Shown here in pieces: positions 10,669 through 24,000 of a stretch of 64,000 bases of DNA; position 1 is the first letter of the stretch, and the number at the start of each line of letters is the position of its first letter. The stretch spans positions 1 through 64,000 of the forward strand of contig VDCT01000088.1 of the NCBI GenBank assembly GCA_009763385.1, written 5' to 3'. Source of the DNA: Coix lacryma-jobi var. lacryma-jobi (lineage: Eukaryota; Streptophyta; Magnoliopsida; Poales; Poaceae). The notes under the pieces are model-generated. The model was not told the origin of the DNA and made no database searches. It was given only the letters and a program-made list of their open reading frames with translations. The translations under genes were made by a program, and so were the position numbers.

Positions 10669-13600
10669 GTTCCCTAGGTTTCCATCCCCTATCCCTTGTG
10701 CTATTTGGTGGTCCTCCTCTGTTTCCCTCCCTGTTGTTCCGTCCCCGGCTCTAGTCTGCACGCACTGAACTCTCTCCCCGGCTTAGTCTGCACGCAGTGA
10801 ACTGTAACAACACCCAGCCATTCAAAACTAAACAAAAGCGGCTATTGTCACAAATTGTAGATGTTACTATAGGTACATTAATTACAAGTACAATTCAAAA
10901 AATTGGCAGAAACTTTACAGCTCCAATAGCATAATTGCCATAGATAATGTAACACAAGGCAAGATATTCTAAAACAAGTTTAAAATCTTGACCGTTCGGT
11001 CTCAAGCAAGATAGCACAAAAGTATAGTTCCAAAGTCGAAATATTACAGTTCTATTCATATAGGAATTGAAACTATCTATTAAAATTTCAATCTTTCAGC
11101 GCTACCCGATTCTTCTTTGTGTCCAGTGCTAGATCAAAGAGCAGAACACACAACGACATTGTGGAGGCAAGTAGACATTTCTGGTCTAATTCGGCGCAAA
11201 AAAAAAGAACATGTACATCAGTGAAATTAGTAGCAATACGATGAATAGCAAAAAACCATATTCATATGGAATGCAGAATTCGTTCCTCAACACGGTATCA
11301 TGCTGTCACGGATGCATGTTGCAAAGACCAAAATATGGATCATTCCAAATAGTGAAAAGCGAAAACAGTAGACAAATATATGCTACTAGGAATACTCATC
11401 AGTCTAGATGTGATTGAAGCCTAAAGTTTATTCTATAATATGAGATTTGCAAAATAATAATTCAAAGGTAAAAAAGAATGAATGTTAGATTAGATATCAA
11501 CTCCAATAACGAAAAATAGTCTCAAATTACAGTCAACATATATCAGTAATAAACACTCGAGGCCACATCGATCAAGTAACAAGAAAAATATATATCTCTC
11601 TAACACGTTAGGCCACATTTCAAGTCTTAGTATACAGGTTCAGGAAAACATGACCCAATGCTAACTCAAGAGAACCTTGTTATGACAGTGTTTTTAAAGT
11701 GATAGTGCAGCAATAAAACCAAGAGAAGGCAATTAGCAGAATAAAATATACAACTCTAAGAGCATAGCAAATATGACAAAAATTTGTTTTAGTCACACTC
11801 TGAGTTTTTTTTTTATGTTTCTCTATAACTATCTGCCACTGGATGGCCTCTACTACTAAACCACATTGACATTAGGCATCAGTATGACAGTTAGTCGTAC
11901 TATTGGCAACGTAATTTATAAAACAGTGCATAGGAGGAAATATTGGAACTGAGGGCGAAAAGAAATTAACATAGCAATCAACTGTACAATTCAGGGTGAG
12001 GACCTTTCAGTGTGTGAACAATAAGCAAGGATACAAACTGCACAAGGGAACTAAGCATAAAAACAGCAGTAGTCTATGAGTAATGAGATTTGCAAAAGTA
12101 CCTATTGCACAACAACAATTAGGCATGGTTTACTGAGATTGGCAAGTAGCCTATTGACTTATGTGAGTCAAACTGCAGGATTGGAGCGAAGGTGGAAACA
12201 GAAACCAAGGAAGCAACACTGCAAACAAAATGAGGTGTAAAACAATATAATCAGGTGTTCTGCAGAACTAAATAGCATGAAAGAACGCCTCAGCAAGTTA
12301 GAACATTTATCAGCAGAGAAGCATGCGAAATCAAAACCACTCGCATAATATGGACTTGCAGGCTACTCAGGATTAATGATACCATGGTTAAAAGCTCTCC
12401 TGATTAGTGCCGGAGACCAAACCATACTTAGGATTAATGATGACATTGTTGGAATCATACTAAAGCATGAGACCCACATCAATTATGCCACTGCTTGCCT
12501 AACTTACTAAAATACATAATAAGAACAGTTGAACACAAAAGATGTCAATGACTTTGCCTATTGCACAACAAACCGCATGCCTATGGGCGGGGGCCCAGTT
12601 TACACTGTAAGCATAGCTGACATCAACCCACAATCTGTAAAAAATTAGCTCAGCATTATGACCAGGCATTTTGTAATCGCAAAGGGAATAAAATTGGCAC
12701 AAAGCTGCTAGCATATCTGAATTGGGGGAACACAGGACCCGTGTGAAGTTAAAAATACCATCTTAAGTTACTGTCAAAGCTTATGAGAAATTAGGCACAA
12801 TACAGTTAGTCAGTTTTGTGAATTGTGGGACCATGGATTCGGTTTCAACCACGCAGGAGCAGTTTGGCTGAATTCTATCACGCCATGCACGGCTGAGGGC
12901 ACGGGGAATGAAGAAAAAGGTAGCAGCAAAGGAGGAAAATAGCACAGAAGGTTAAAACATGCATGCCTTGCAACTCAAAAACTCCCAATATAGTCGTAGT
13001 TCTGCCGCCAATTGGCATAGTAGCAAAGTGAGACATAAAGCACACACATGATTATTAGGTAGAAGATTATCAAATATGGACTGGGAAGACCAGGGTACCT
13101 CTAACTAGTTGTTAAAAAACACTCCCTTCTTTATGTTCCATAAGAGGAAAGCCTCTTTCTAGGAACCCTAAAACCACATCAGGAGATAGAAGAAAGAAGC
13201 TGGACACTTGCAAGCAAGCAATATACCTTGATCCCCATTCATAAAAACGTCACTTTCTACCAATAAATCCACAAACTAACACCTACTTAGATGTACTTAA
13301 ATCAATGGGATTGGCATGATTTAGGATATCATGTAGCAGGAGAGATTTGGGGGCTCATGATGGCTGAAAAAACTGTTTGATGATTAGCTGAAAGGGCACA
13401 GAAGTTCCGGTGCCATAACGGGACCAACTTAATAAAGCACCAGTGAACATGCATGTCGTCCAGACCCAAAACTCATTTTTACAGCAAAACCAAAATGTAA
13501 CTGGAAGATTATCCTGTTGAAGAGTGAAAGACAGTTCATGTCCGAAATACTTGGCCTCTGAACTAAAGATCTCTTGCACCCTAATTAACTTGTCAAACCA

Positions 13601-14590
13601 AAAAATATTGATTAGAACAGTCAGAAGAAAACAGTTTATCTTCAAAGAAAATCACATCAAACAATAATTGAGTGAGCAAAAACAATGGCAATAAGTTATC
13701 TTAATGAGATTGATAGAATAGGCTGGACAATATGCCATCATGAATCCATATTTTCATACCTAGACTACAATGTTCTGGCCCTACCCAATCAAGATAGGAT
13801 GTTGACGGACTACAATTTCTTTAAGATGGGTACCATGCTCACTAGAAACTAGCAAGCCCTGTATAACTATTATCTGAAGAAAATAACACGACACCACAAG
13901 AAAAAAAACTAACACCACTAAGGAACAAAAAAGGTATTAACGAGCATTGATGGGTGCCTGAATGCCTGTACATGCAGCAGATATCAAATTGAACGATTGT
14001 CACAAGCCTGGGAAGCTAGAAATGTGGAATTATTGCAACAGGCCAGGAGAGTACCACTCACTCTTGAAGATAGACGAACGCTCATTTAGCAGTACTAAGC
14101 AGAAAAAATTAGGACAAATAAACAAAGAAGAAAGCAAATACCAATGGAAACGATGTAATCAGTGTCACGACTCGAAAGCAATTCAATAAATCTGTAAGAA
14201 AAAAAGATGGAGAATTCATGTACATGTTCAGCCTGGATGGTGATCTCTACAATTGAACATTCCCACAAGCCCAACAATGCTCTAGTGGTAGTTACATGAA
14301 ACACAATATAACAATTGCCCAGAAGTTGCAGAAGATTTGTAGCTATTGGGAAGGCATATCACCCTATTTGCAGTGTGTCCTATGAGAGATTGCATAACTT
14401 CTTTTTCTTATTTTGAGAGGGAGCAGAGGTGCTAACTGCTAGCATATCACCACTATTACCTGAATTAGGAAGCCGGTGGCGGTGGGGGACAAGCCGACGG
14501 CGACCAGGACAACCAAGATCTAAGAACAAGGACGGCTCAGTAGAGCAACAACAACCCATCTGAATGAACCCTCTTAACTCGGCCTAAAAA
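10669..14590. other. AT-rich stretch without a recognisable gene
   Basis: About 3.9 kb with no domain-bearing ORF on either strand. A 36-base unit containing AGTCTGCACGCA is directly repeated at about 10745-10810. A minus-strand ORF at 13355-13645 (96 residues, Phe/Trp-rich) has no family I recognise. The composition, with poly-pyrimidine patches and scattered AG/GT sites, would fit introns or a 3' flank of a minus-strand transcript starting near 15.1 kb, but no exon chain can be built. Confidence 0.4.
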
Positions 14591-14601
14591 TGAATAGCAA
14601 A

Positions 14602-15130
14602 TCAGAAAAGCTCCCCACGTAATGCAGGAGCAGCTGACCGGCACAGTCCAAGATCTGCGATTCTCACAATGGAGGAAACCCTAGTAATGGCCGGCCATGG
14701 AGAGAAGGAAAAAAACCCTACATGAGTTCTCGGAGCTAACCTGTGGTGGATCTGGAAGATGCAGGAGCGGCGGTCGTGAGCCGTGCGGCCGAGATTGACG
14801 AAGAAAGAGAAGTCGATGGAGCTGCCCCCTCCCGGGATGACGCAAGGTTCCGAGGTAAGGGCAGGAGGACGACTGCGGCCGTCGGGGTGAGGACGGCTGC
14901 GGCGGTCAGGGGGTGAGGACGGCGCGGTGGGTGCGGCAGGCGGCCGCCGCCGAGAGGACGAGCTGTTCTTCGCCCTCGCTCGCGCTCTCGAGAAAGAGAA
15001 GGGAAGAAGCCGCCCGGACCCCTGGCTGCGGGACGAGCTGCCCCGGGGAAAATCACCGGGGCGAGGGTTCTCCCTCGCCCGGGTGACGGGCTCCAAATGT
15101 TGAGGCCACGCCACCACGGGGCCGAAATCC
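14602..15130 (-). promoter_or_regulatory. GC-rich minus-strand leader with splice donor candidate
   Basis: A CpG-rich island read on the minus strand contains an open stretch rich in Ser, Arg and Pro, then a well-formed donor (CACCACAG followed by GTTAGCTC, near 14740-14755). Beyond the donor it contains TAGGGTTTTT, a plant leader-type element. It looks like the first exon or 5' UTR of a minus-strand transcript running into the AT-rich region to the left. No conserved domain is visible and no downstream exon could be matched, so a non-coding leader or a dead gene is equally possible. Confidence 0.3.
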
Positions 15131-15519
15131 GCGCGTGGGGCGTGGCCCAGGGAAAAAGGCCGGGATGCCCCGTGGATCGGGTCTTCAAGGAGGCCTCAAG
15201 GTGGGTCCGTTGAGCGTTCGCGAACTCCTGGTACGGGGCGGGGCGCGTGGCGGTTGGGCGCGATCGTTACGACGGAACCGAGCGAGGAAGTCAGCACGCA
15301 AGTCTCGGCCAAGATGTCCCATAGGCCCCATTCACCTAGCATCTCACAAGAAGGCCCATCAACATGGACGTGTCCTGAAGAGCCGGCGCCGGAGATCGCC
15401 GACGGAGAAGTGGAACGTGTGGGTTTCTCGGGTCTCAGTGGGGTACCGAAGCGCGCTGAGGAGGAGAAGTCGAACTGGAACAGTTTGTCGTGCGATTCAT
15501 TCCGAGGAATCGGGTTCAC

Positions 15520-15780
15520 AGCCTGTCCGCCTCGACTACCGCGTACAGGCAGTAGTCCTGCCAGCGGTAGCCTGATGAAAACAGTAAGGTAAATGATAGT
15601 TAAAACAAAATATAAATGAAGAGACATACCACTAACATAGCATCAATTACGTACTTGGGAAACCAAGGTCGTGGATCGGCATCAACGTGCGCGAATACGG
15701 AGTTGCGAGAAACGTAAGTGTCCAACGATTCCTCTCCGAGGACGGCGGACAGGTAGAGCGGTGCCTGAGGGTACGACTGA
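15520..15780 (-). CDS. Exon candidates of unrecognised minus-strand gene
   Basis: The minus strand of about 15767-15633 encodes an open block that includes APLYLSAVLGEESLDTYVSR and then HVDADPRPWFPKYVIDAML. It ends near a GTATGT donor, with a 5' boundary next to a CCCTCAG acceptor. After a short intron-like AT-rich stretch, a CATCAG acceptor near 15575 leads into a second block containing WQDYCLYAVVEADRL before a TGA. The mixed hydrophobic and charged composition and paired splice signals look genic, but I do not recognise the family. The upstream side is interrupted by the TIR element that starts at 15781, so the gene is probably disrupted. Confidence 0.35.
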
Positions 15781-16935
15781 GCGCAACTCCAATCAGCCCC
15801 TATTAAACAGGTCACTATTCTTATTTAAGGATTTTGAAAAAAAAAAACCCCACTTCAATGGGGCTCCTACTGAGTCTATTTTTAGAGCACTCCTAATTTT
15901 ATTTCAATCCCAGGACCGAGGGCCCTATTCGCACGACGCCCCCGCCCCGACGCCCTCCCTCGTCGTCGTCCGCGGCATCCTGCCTTCTCCTCCTCGTGGC
16001 GGAGGGCCGCGGGAGGAAGGAGTGGGGACGATGCTGCGCGAGCCGCAACCATGGCGTGGGAGGTCGGCAATGAGCGGCCCGCTCCGGCGAGCGCGGCCAC
16101 CCCGGCGCCCGCTCCCCTGATGCCGTGGTCGCGGCCGACGGGTGCTCTCGACGCGGCTTCCCCCGGCTGCGACTCCCTCCCACGATGCGGGCGCGGCAGT
16201 ACCGGGCCCTTACACAGATGCGACGCGTGTGGTTATGCGGTAGCAGCAGGAGATTCATCGCCGTTGCCTGGATATCTCTGTGTACTTGGGCGCGGCGCTT
16301 CCGACGAGCGCGGCACACCCGGCGCGAACTCCTGGGCCCATGCTCCCCTCCTGCTGATGCTGTGATGCTGCTGCGAGAAGAAGACAGAAGACAGGATCCG
16401 TTGCCCGCGGCTCAGGACCTTGCCAGAGCTGGAGGGCGACCGTTTTAGCGGAAGTCTGTCGGCGGCGGAGCGGGCGGGGGAGGAAAGGAGGAGGAGGACC
16501 GTGGCGACGGGTTGGCCCCAGCCGGAGCAGAGGCGAGGCCCGATGTGTGGCACGCGGCGCGGCGCAGGCGGCGGAGCCCCGCCCAGACGACGTGCCTGGC
16601 GCGGGAGCGCCACGGACCGCGATGGGGACGTCGGCAGTCGCGGGAGAGTGGATAGCTCCGGAGGAACAGCTACCGCCGCTCGGTGCATGGTCATGGGCCG
16701 CCGAGTGCGACGTGAAAAGTGGTGGGGGAGGGGGAATGCTTGGGAAGACACGAACGTGGAGCGAGAGAGGAACGGGAGAGAGGAAAGACGACGCTTTTTG
16801 CAAGAAGCAGGAGCAGGATGCGACCGAGTAGGGTGTTGGACTGGAGCAACTCAATTTGGATCCCTACGTTTTAAAGGACCACCTCCTAAATGAAAAAAAT
16901 AGAGACTCAATTTGTATATTGGGTTGGAGTTGCTC
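15781..16935. mobile_element. Non-autonomous TIR DNA element, about 1.15 kb
   Basis: Ends are GCGCAACTCCAATC at the left and the inverse of GAGCAACTCCAACCC at the right. They are flanked by TGA on both sides (15778-15780 and 16936-16938), a 3-bp duplication as used by PIF/Harbinger-type elements. Outer 100 bases are AT-rich; the interior (about 15920-16830) is very GC-rich with no recognisable transposase. Long GC-rich ORFs in the core overlap on both strands and have no domain. The core could be captured host sequence. Superfamily is inferred from duplication length only. Confidence 0.5.
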
Positions 16936-16938
16936 TGA

Positions 16939-17039
16939 GCCCCAACAACTCGGCGGCACGTACGACTGAGCAGCCTAACGTGAGCCTGAGCCTGAGCCTA
17001 AGGTAGAGCCTGATCAGAAGCCTATCCATAGCTGCAGCT
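16939..17039. other. Flank continuing the disrupted exon region
   Basis: A GC-rich stretch with a six-base repeat (GAGCCT) and GTACGACTGAGC, a 12-mer also present just left of the TIR element at 15770-15782. In the uninterrupted host sequence these would be two nearby copies of a short repeat. Confidence 0.4.
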
Positions 17040-17960
17040 GCATACAAAATATTAAATGTTCAAAATACCAAAAACTATTTTCTACATTTCTAACCCGATA
17101 AAAGTATTTTCTAGAATTATAAACTAATTTTCTACATTTTCTAAACAAGATAAAGTATTTCTGGAATTTCTAGAATACTAAACTAATGTTCGAACAAATA
17201 AGAGGAAATTCTATATTTCTGGAATAGAAAAAATATTTTTATATTGTTCCATTTTCTAAACAAGATAAAGTTAATGTTCTACAATTCTAGATAGATAAAC
17301 TATTTTTCTACAGTTCTAAATAAGATAAAGTAATTTTCTATAATTTTTGGAATAGATAAATGATTTTTTATATGTTTTCATTTCTAAACAAGGGTAAAGT
17401 AATTTTTGATGATTTCGAGAAACAGATAAATATTTTTCTACATTTTATAATAGATTAAAGTAATTTTCTACAATTTCTGACAAAAGATAAATTCATTTTT
17501 CTATATTGTGTACAGTTTTTTAAACAGGTTTAAAGCAATTTTCTATAAAATGCTAGAAAAGATAAACCTATTTGTTACATTTTCTAAACAATAAAGTAAT
17601 TTTCTACAATTCTGAAATAGATAAATTAGTTTTCTATAGTTTTGCATTTTTCTAAAAAACAGGTGAAGCAATTTCTATAATTTCAAAACAGAGAAACTAT
17701 TTTTCTACATTGTAAACAAGATACTGTAACTTTTCTTACAATTCTAAACAGATAAATTATTTTTCTGCTTTTTTACAGTTTATGAGACAAGATAAAAGCC
17801 ATTTCTACAATTCTAGAAAGATAAACTATTTTTTACATGTTTCTACATTTTAAGAAAGTATCTCGAATTTCAAACAAAATAAAGTAAGTTTCTACAATTT
17901 CCAGAACTGATTAAACATTTTTTTAAATTTCTAACTAAAAAAACAAATTCTAAATTCTAA
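17040..17960 (+). repeat. AT-rich degenerate minisatellite, about 60-bp period
   Basis: Alternating blocks of TTTTCTACATTTTCTAAACA, AGATAAAGTAATTTTCTACA and ATTTCTGGAATAGATAAACT recur about 15 times with drift and small indels. No coding capacity. From about 17930 to 18190 it grades into a shorter CTAAACTAAATAAACTAATT-like repetition. Confidence 0.7.
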
Positions 17961-18189
17961 GTTGAAATTGAAAGAAACGAATTAAACTAAATAATAAACT
18001 AAGTCCTAAATTGATAAAACAATACACGAGGTCTAAAAACTAATTAGCTAAAGTAAAATAAACTAATGTTCTAAAGGCCGTAAACTAATTACACTATTCT
18101 AAACTAAATAAACTTAAATTAAAATAAACTAATTCCTAAATTTGAAGTAATTAACTATTCTAAACTAAATTAAAACTAATTACATAAAG

Positions 18190-18505
18190 TAAACAAAGGG
18201 AGGGAGAAAACTTACCTGAGAGGGAGAGGAGCTCGTGGGAGGGAATGCGACGGAGGAGGTTGCGGACGGGCGGCAGCCACCGTCCGCCACAGCTTTGGGC
18301 GCTCCGAAGTGGCGCATGGACGGTCGCAATTGCTACCACCGTGGGTACGGCTGGTAGCGTGTCGCGGGCCCTCACCGCCAGGCCCACGGCCAGCCGACCG
18401 TTGGTGGTAGTCTACCACCATGCGGCCATGCCGGTTAGAATTCTTACCGCCGTGGGCCACGGCGGTTGGACCTTTTTCGTCGTGCGTCCACGGTGGTGGT
18501 TGTAT
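18190..18505. repeat. GC-rich block with a series of short palindromes
   Basis: At least three hairpin-capable inverted repeats: 18332-18358 (GCTACCACCGT with a near-matching arm), 18402-18420 (TGGTGGTAG/CTACCACCA, one-base spacer) and 18446-18466 (ACCGCCGTGG/CCACGGCGGT, one-base spacer). Related but different stems suggest a transposon subterminal region. No ORF with a domain is present. Together with the AT-rich minisatellite to the left it probably forms one degenerate DNA element. Confidence 0.5.
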
Positions 18506-20149
18506 ATATTTTGCTAAATTTCAATATTAAATTACAAAATCGAATAAAAAAAAATATAAGTTTTTTTTTTAAACCGTCACATACGGGCTTGGTTTGTAAG
18601 GCCAATGAGGGGGCAGTGACATCGGTTAATTGGAAAGAAAAGCCAAGGGCCAGGTTGTGCCCACGCCATGTTTACAGACTCCTTTAAGATGCGTGCAGGC
18701 CACTTCAACCCTTGATGCCCTTGCCCACCCAACCTACAGCGGCACTGTAAATTTAACATCATTTACCTCCCCTTCGTCTTGAATGCGTCTCAAACTCACC
18801 AACCGCCGCCGCCGCCTCCTCCTCCTCCGCCTCTCTCTCTATCTCTCTCGGCGAGCGACGGCACGGGCGATTCGCAGGAGGCGGATTCCGCGCCGCCCCT
18901 GCTTCGCGCCTTATAAGGCGGGAAACCAGGTAATGATCACTACCTTCCTCTCGTGTCACTCAGCACCTTAAACCCTAGAATCTGATTCTGACGTGGATCA
19001 GGGAACGCAGAATCAGTTTGGGCCCCAACCTCGTGTGGTATGAGGCTGTAGTGTGTTCTTTTTTGGGTCGTGTACTCTTCGTCTTAGTCTTCTTTAGAAA
19101 CCCCCGTAAAAGAACCTATTACGAGTTCTAATCAACGAGTAGCACATGGAGTATCTGAAAAAAAAAAATATCACCACCAGAGTTCTATCTTAATGTATAA
19201 ACATGGAATATTGTGCAGTTCAGATTACTTCCATGTGTTCCTTTTTTAAAAAACAAAAATTAAGACGCTAAAGGCTCTATGGTGCTTTATGCCCGAGCTA
19301 AGTCATGTGTCATTACCTTACACTGGAAGGTGGAGCTAGGTTGACTAGTGACTAAACCTGCAAACCACTTGGCCTTGGACATAACCTAAGGAATAGGCGG
19401 TTGTACCATGCACGCCTTGTCATGTCAGCCACTCGAAGCGATAGCAGCTATCGTGAAGTTGAGCTAACAGTGGAAGAACATCATGTCAAACACTGTTTTT
19501 GTAAAACTCCATAAGACACGTACAGCGACACCTATGATTTATAAACAATTAATATATGTACTTGTTGGACATGAACAGTTAGGATGCAGGCTCTGATTAC
19601 TGCTAAGAAATTATGGCTTTTGGCACCTTCTCGGATGCCATTGTTCGCCATTCCTAATTAGTTGCTCGGTTTTATAGTTTTATATTGTTGCTCCATTTCT
19701 AGACCCCCAAATTTGCCGGTTGTTTGATTTCAATAGAACGTTCTGCTTCAGTCTGAGGAAGTAGTATGTGGAAAATATGAGGGGTGGTGGTGATCTACCT
19801 AGAAGCTTTCGTATAAGAAAACAGTATGCCTCAAGAATGAGTGAACTCAGTCATCTTTCCCTTTTCGGCTACACCCTGGCGTTTCACAGTTATATGATTA
19901 TTCCACAGCTGCTCTTAAATGTTTTGTTTCTTAATAGTTGCACTTTTGGACCTAAGGCAAATGTTGGATGACTCAGTGGATGAGCATAAATCATTATTGT
20001 CAAAAGTGTCGCTTCTATTATTTTGTTCGATGGTGATATATGCGCGTAGTCTTATAAGTTTTCAAACAAGTATGTATTGAAATGGACACCAGTGATAAAT
20101 GATTTAACTTGCGATTGGTGTAAGGAGACAATCTTATTTTCATGATCAG

Positions 20150-20247
20150 GCATAGCTATGGACAACAGTTTATCCAAAGTTTTTGAACTTACTGCAACTC
20201 TGTCTAGAGCTCTTAGTGCTACGACCAAAGACCATATTGACTTAAAG
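20150..20247 (+). CDS. Exon candidate, unrecognised gene
   Basis: Bounded by a GATCAG acceptor and an AAG|GTGGTG donor. Only one frame is open across the 98 bases, giving 32 residues (AMDNSLSKVFELTATLSRAL then SATTKDHIDLK), an amphipathic, helix-like peptide. It starts with the last two bases of a split codon and ends on a codon boundary. No family recognised. Confidence 0.4.
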
Positions 20248-23200
20248 GTGGTGATTACAGTCATCCTGACTAATCTGTAACTCGGATCAATTGGTGCTTC
20301 ATTTCTTGTTTGTCATTTTAGATTCAAGTGCGCCTTGCGGCACCAAAATGTATAATGGGTATATATCTCATATGTGATTTGATTAATGGCTTGCTGTGTC
20401 GAAGTCTATGGTGGAGGTTGCCTGTCCGGGATATTCAGGTTGGACCTTTACAAAGTGCACTGGAATTCTGCCCCTGGTGACGGTATTAGCTGTAGGGGGT
20501 AACACCAGTGGCACTATTAGTGGCAAGATTGTGGAGAATTGAATGGCGATTCAAGGGTATCTGAGGATGATAAAGATTTTTTCTAAAAATCTCAGGGGTA
20601 TAACTTGCAGATATGATACGAGAATTATTCGATTTCTCGTATGAATGGAGGCATACAAAAATGCTTTCTTTTAATTTTACTTTTCTTGTGCACATTTCAA
20701 TTTGTTCAAATGTAAACGTCTTGGCTTGTATTGTTTATTAGCCTTGGGAAGGTGGGCCGCTTCTTTTGTTGATGGGAATATGGTTGGCATGAACCTTTTT
20801 CTGACCAATGAAGAGCCATTTTTCTTAAAATGGGGCCACCAACTCTCTTGACATTCGTGAAAAAGAAGATGATATTGCACAGTCAAAAAAAAATGAAGGT
20901 TTACAGGTAGGTCGATTCCAAGATGCCGTTGATGTTGATACATCTTATTCTAGACCTTAGCCATTCTCCTAGAAGAGCTTGTAATGTAAGCCCTTTTGCG
21001 TGCCAAAAAAGTGTTAGGCAATAATCCACACGACTTCTCGTTTCTCTTTCGGGTTCCTTGCCTATACCCACATAGTTTTTGAGTAACATTTTGCGGTAAG
21101 TGCACATTGGCTTGATCCATCATACTTTTTGATTAGTAGTCAACTACTCATTTGATTGGTTCTGCCAGGCCTGAAGCAAGGACCATAGGTGAGAAATCTA
21201 AAGGGACATCCAGAAGGTGAGCACACAGACACTCCTCAAAAACTCTAAACATGTATATATGCCAAATTGTTGCAGTGCGTTGCTTATTTTAGAAAAAGCT
21301 GTCACGTTTAGCATACTAATGTACATAACTATGTGTAAGATTACAAGTGTAAGCCATGTGACTTTAATGCTAATGTTGCTAGGCTGTTCTCAGATCTAAC
21401 TAATTGTTACATAGGTTATCTTATGCACAGAGTGAATTACTTTCTGGTATATAGGATGTAGTGCTATCACTTGACCTTGTTGCACATAAATGGAGATTTT
21501 CTCACACAAGGAACGGTTAGATTAGTTCCATGGGTTACCAATTTACCATCCTCATGTCAGGAGGTGAGTCTGCTTCTAAAATTGCTGATCTTTTACAGCT
21601 CAAAATGTACCACTAACAACTTATTCTACACTCCGGTTTTATCCCAGCTGGGCATGATCTTGGTTAATCTATTTTGAACAACCTTTTGGCGAATTACATG
21701 GTAAAGGTGGTGTGGGAGAACATTAGGCAACAAGAGCTGTTACCATAGAGCGTAATGTGGTGAGACTGGCCTTCATGCAATGGTGAGTGATACAACGAAT
21801 GTGACATTTCCGAAATCATCTCGTTCGATTAGAATAGCTGGTAACCAGAATCATGGCATGCAGGAGGGCAAAGGATTTTTTGCATTGCTCTGGTTTTTTT
21901 ATTAAATGGAATGGATCTACAATTGATTTTGACATTCCGCGAAGTTGGTTAGAGATCTGGTTGATGAGAAAAAGATTGTTGAAACTTGATGGTTGGTGTC
22001 ATAGTTGTGTCTGATTGCTTTAATGGCTGTTTTAGTATGATCACTGGATATTGCAGATATATGTGTTGCTTGAGGAAGGGATGCAAACAAGGGAAACTCG
22101 AGCATGGAATCTTACCATTACCCATTGCTCTAGTCAGCGTCTCGAGTGTGACCGTGCTCGTCGTCCATTAAATATTGAGCTTTGATTCGCAGTCAATTGA
22201 TGATGTAGTCGCTTGTTTTGTCGGGCGTAGCTTCAATACAACGCCAACCATAACCGAACAAGTGGGGGGGAATTCTTTAATGGCTGCTAGTGGTTGTCTA
22301 GTTCCTTGTCGGGCACACTTGGACTGTGAGTTCCTAACCACGTTCCACAGTAAAATCCACTAAGGTATTGCCTTCTTTTGTTCATAACTTCTGTTTTATT
22401 AGGTGTGGTATGATCTATAGAGCGCTTTGATGTCATTTCCTGTCATTGTTTGATGACAATAAAATATATTCATGGTATAAAGGCCTTTGTAATATGAATC
22501 TAGCGGTTTTTCTATAAAACATAGAATAATATGGATAAATTCAATGTCAAGCTTGTTGAAATTGGAAAAAACAAGATATTTGCTTCGTGTTTCTGAATAA
22601 AGAATAGTTGCTTGGAGATGAATTAGCTAGCATGCTTTGAATAGAAGTCAACTATTTATGTGAACTTGATAGGCTGGGATCGGAGGCACCCTTGGTAAAT
22701 CTTGATGCAAATGTGCAATGTTATTGGGCATGAACTTCTATGACACCAGGATCGGAAACTCCTTACCTGTAATGGGTAGTTAGATCTGCAAGATTCTTGC
22801 ACGTTGACAAAAGAAGGTGATATTAAACATAGTTTCATGCAGGATTTTAGCATTGTTATTTTTTGGAGTTTTAAGGAGCTTGAATGATGAAGCAGAATTG
22901 ACAGTGAATATGGTGGGATATTGGCAATGCCTCTAGTGATTGTTCTGGAAAATGCAATGAGATGTCAAACAAAAATAAGGTAAAGGTGGTATTCCATCCT
23001 ATGTTGCTATTTATAGGCTGAAAAGTTAAATTAAATTTGGATATATGGATTATTTCGTGATTGAAACACTTGTGAGGTGGCTGGGGTGCCCCAAGCCACG
23101 TGTGCCGCCTGAAGATGTTGAATCTGATGGATGATAAGTTAGCGTTTGTGAATGCGGTTCAGTACAAGTACGTTTATGGACGGAAGGAAACTCGAGAGTT

Positions 23201-24000
23201 CCGTTTGCTCTCACAATCCTACCCCAATGGTTAGTATTTGTCTTAATGAACTTTTGCCAAACAATCTTTGACTGTGTGTTAACTAGTCTCTCCCTGATCC
23301 AATATTGCAGCTATCATATATCTGCACTATAAGTTAGTTGACTAGTCCAGCAAATTTTGCAGCATTGTTTCATACGCAATGCTTTACAAGTTTAGGACCT
23401 AAAATCTGACAAACATTTTCTATTATTAATGATCTTTTCCCGATAGTGTCATGTATCTTAAACCTTGTGATACTTTCACAGGAGAAGCAAAGAAAGGGGT
23501 AGGAAAGCAAAGGAAAAAAAACAGGCGAGGGTAAAAAACAGGCGAATGGTAACTTAAATGAAAGCTGCCCGAAAAGTCGGTGCTTTGCCAAGGTTGTAAC
23601 CTTACTCACCTACTGCGTACCCCTCCCTCTATGAATTCTTGCGTCTAGTCTCTAACAGCTCCCAAATATCTTGTGTGCGTCGTATACAACTTGCTGCAAA
23701 GTCCTGCCCATCACCGGAACTAAAGCTGATCTTTCCAAAAAATCTCGTAAAGAGGATCTTGATAAGGTTGTTTTACTAAATGGCTTGATTGCTGATGGTT
23801 CTGCTTGTAGGTGATTTGTGCGCTAGCTGAATCACCGTTCTGCAGTTGCTCTATTGCTGAAGGGAAGGGGAGGGGCACCTGGGGATAGCAGCAGGTGATG
23901 TTGGCGAGGCAAGTTCAGTACACTAAATCTTGTGTTTTGCCCACCATCATTGTCACGCTTTGTGGCTAAAAACAGTATATGTGAACATTTTTGAAAGCAG

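Noticed and set aside
13355..13645. A 96-codon Phe/Trp-rich minus ORF as a gene
   Set aside because: Isolated, without splice context, codon bias or recognisable motif; kept only as a note within the AT-rich stretch.
16051..16893. Overlapping ORFs of 100-200 codons on both strands
   Set aside because: GC-rich core of the TIR element; Arg/Pro/Ala composition on both strands and no domain.
15770..16965. A 12-bp target duplication (GTACGACTGAGC) for the TIR element, which would suggest a MULE
   Set aside because: The second copy lies 24 bases beyond the matched right terminus; the TGA pair sits exactly at the ends, so the 12-mer is better read as a pre-existing local repeat.
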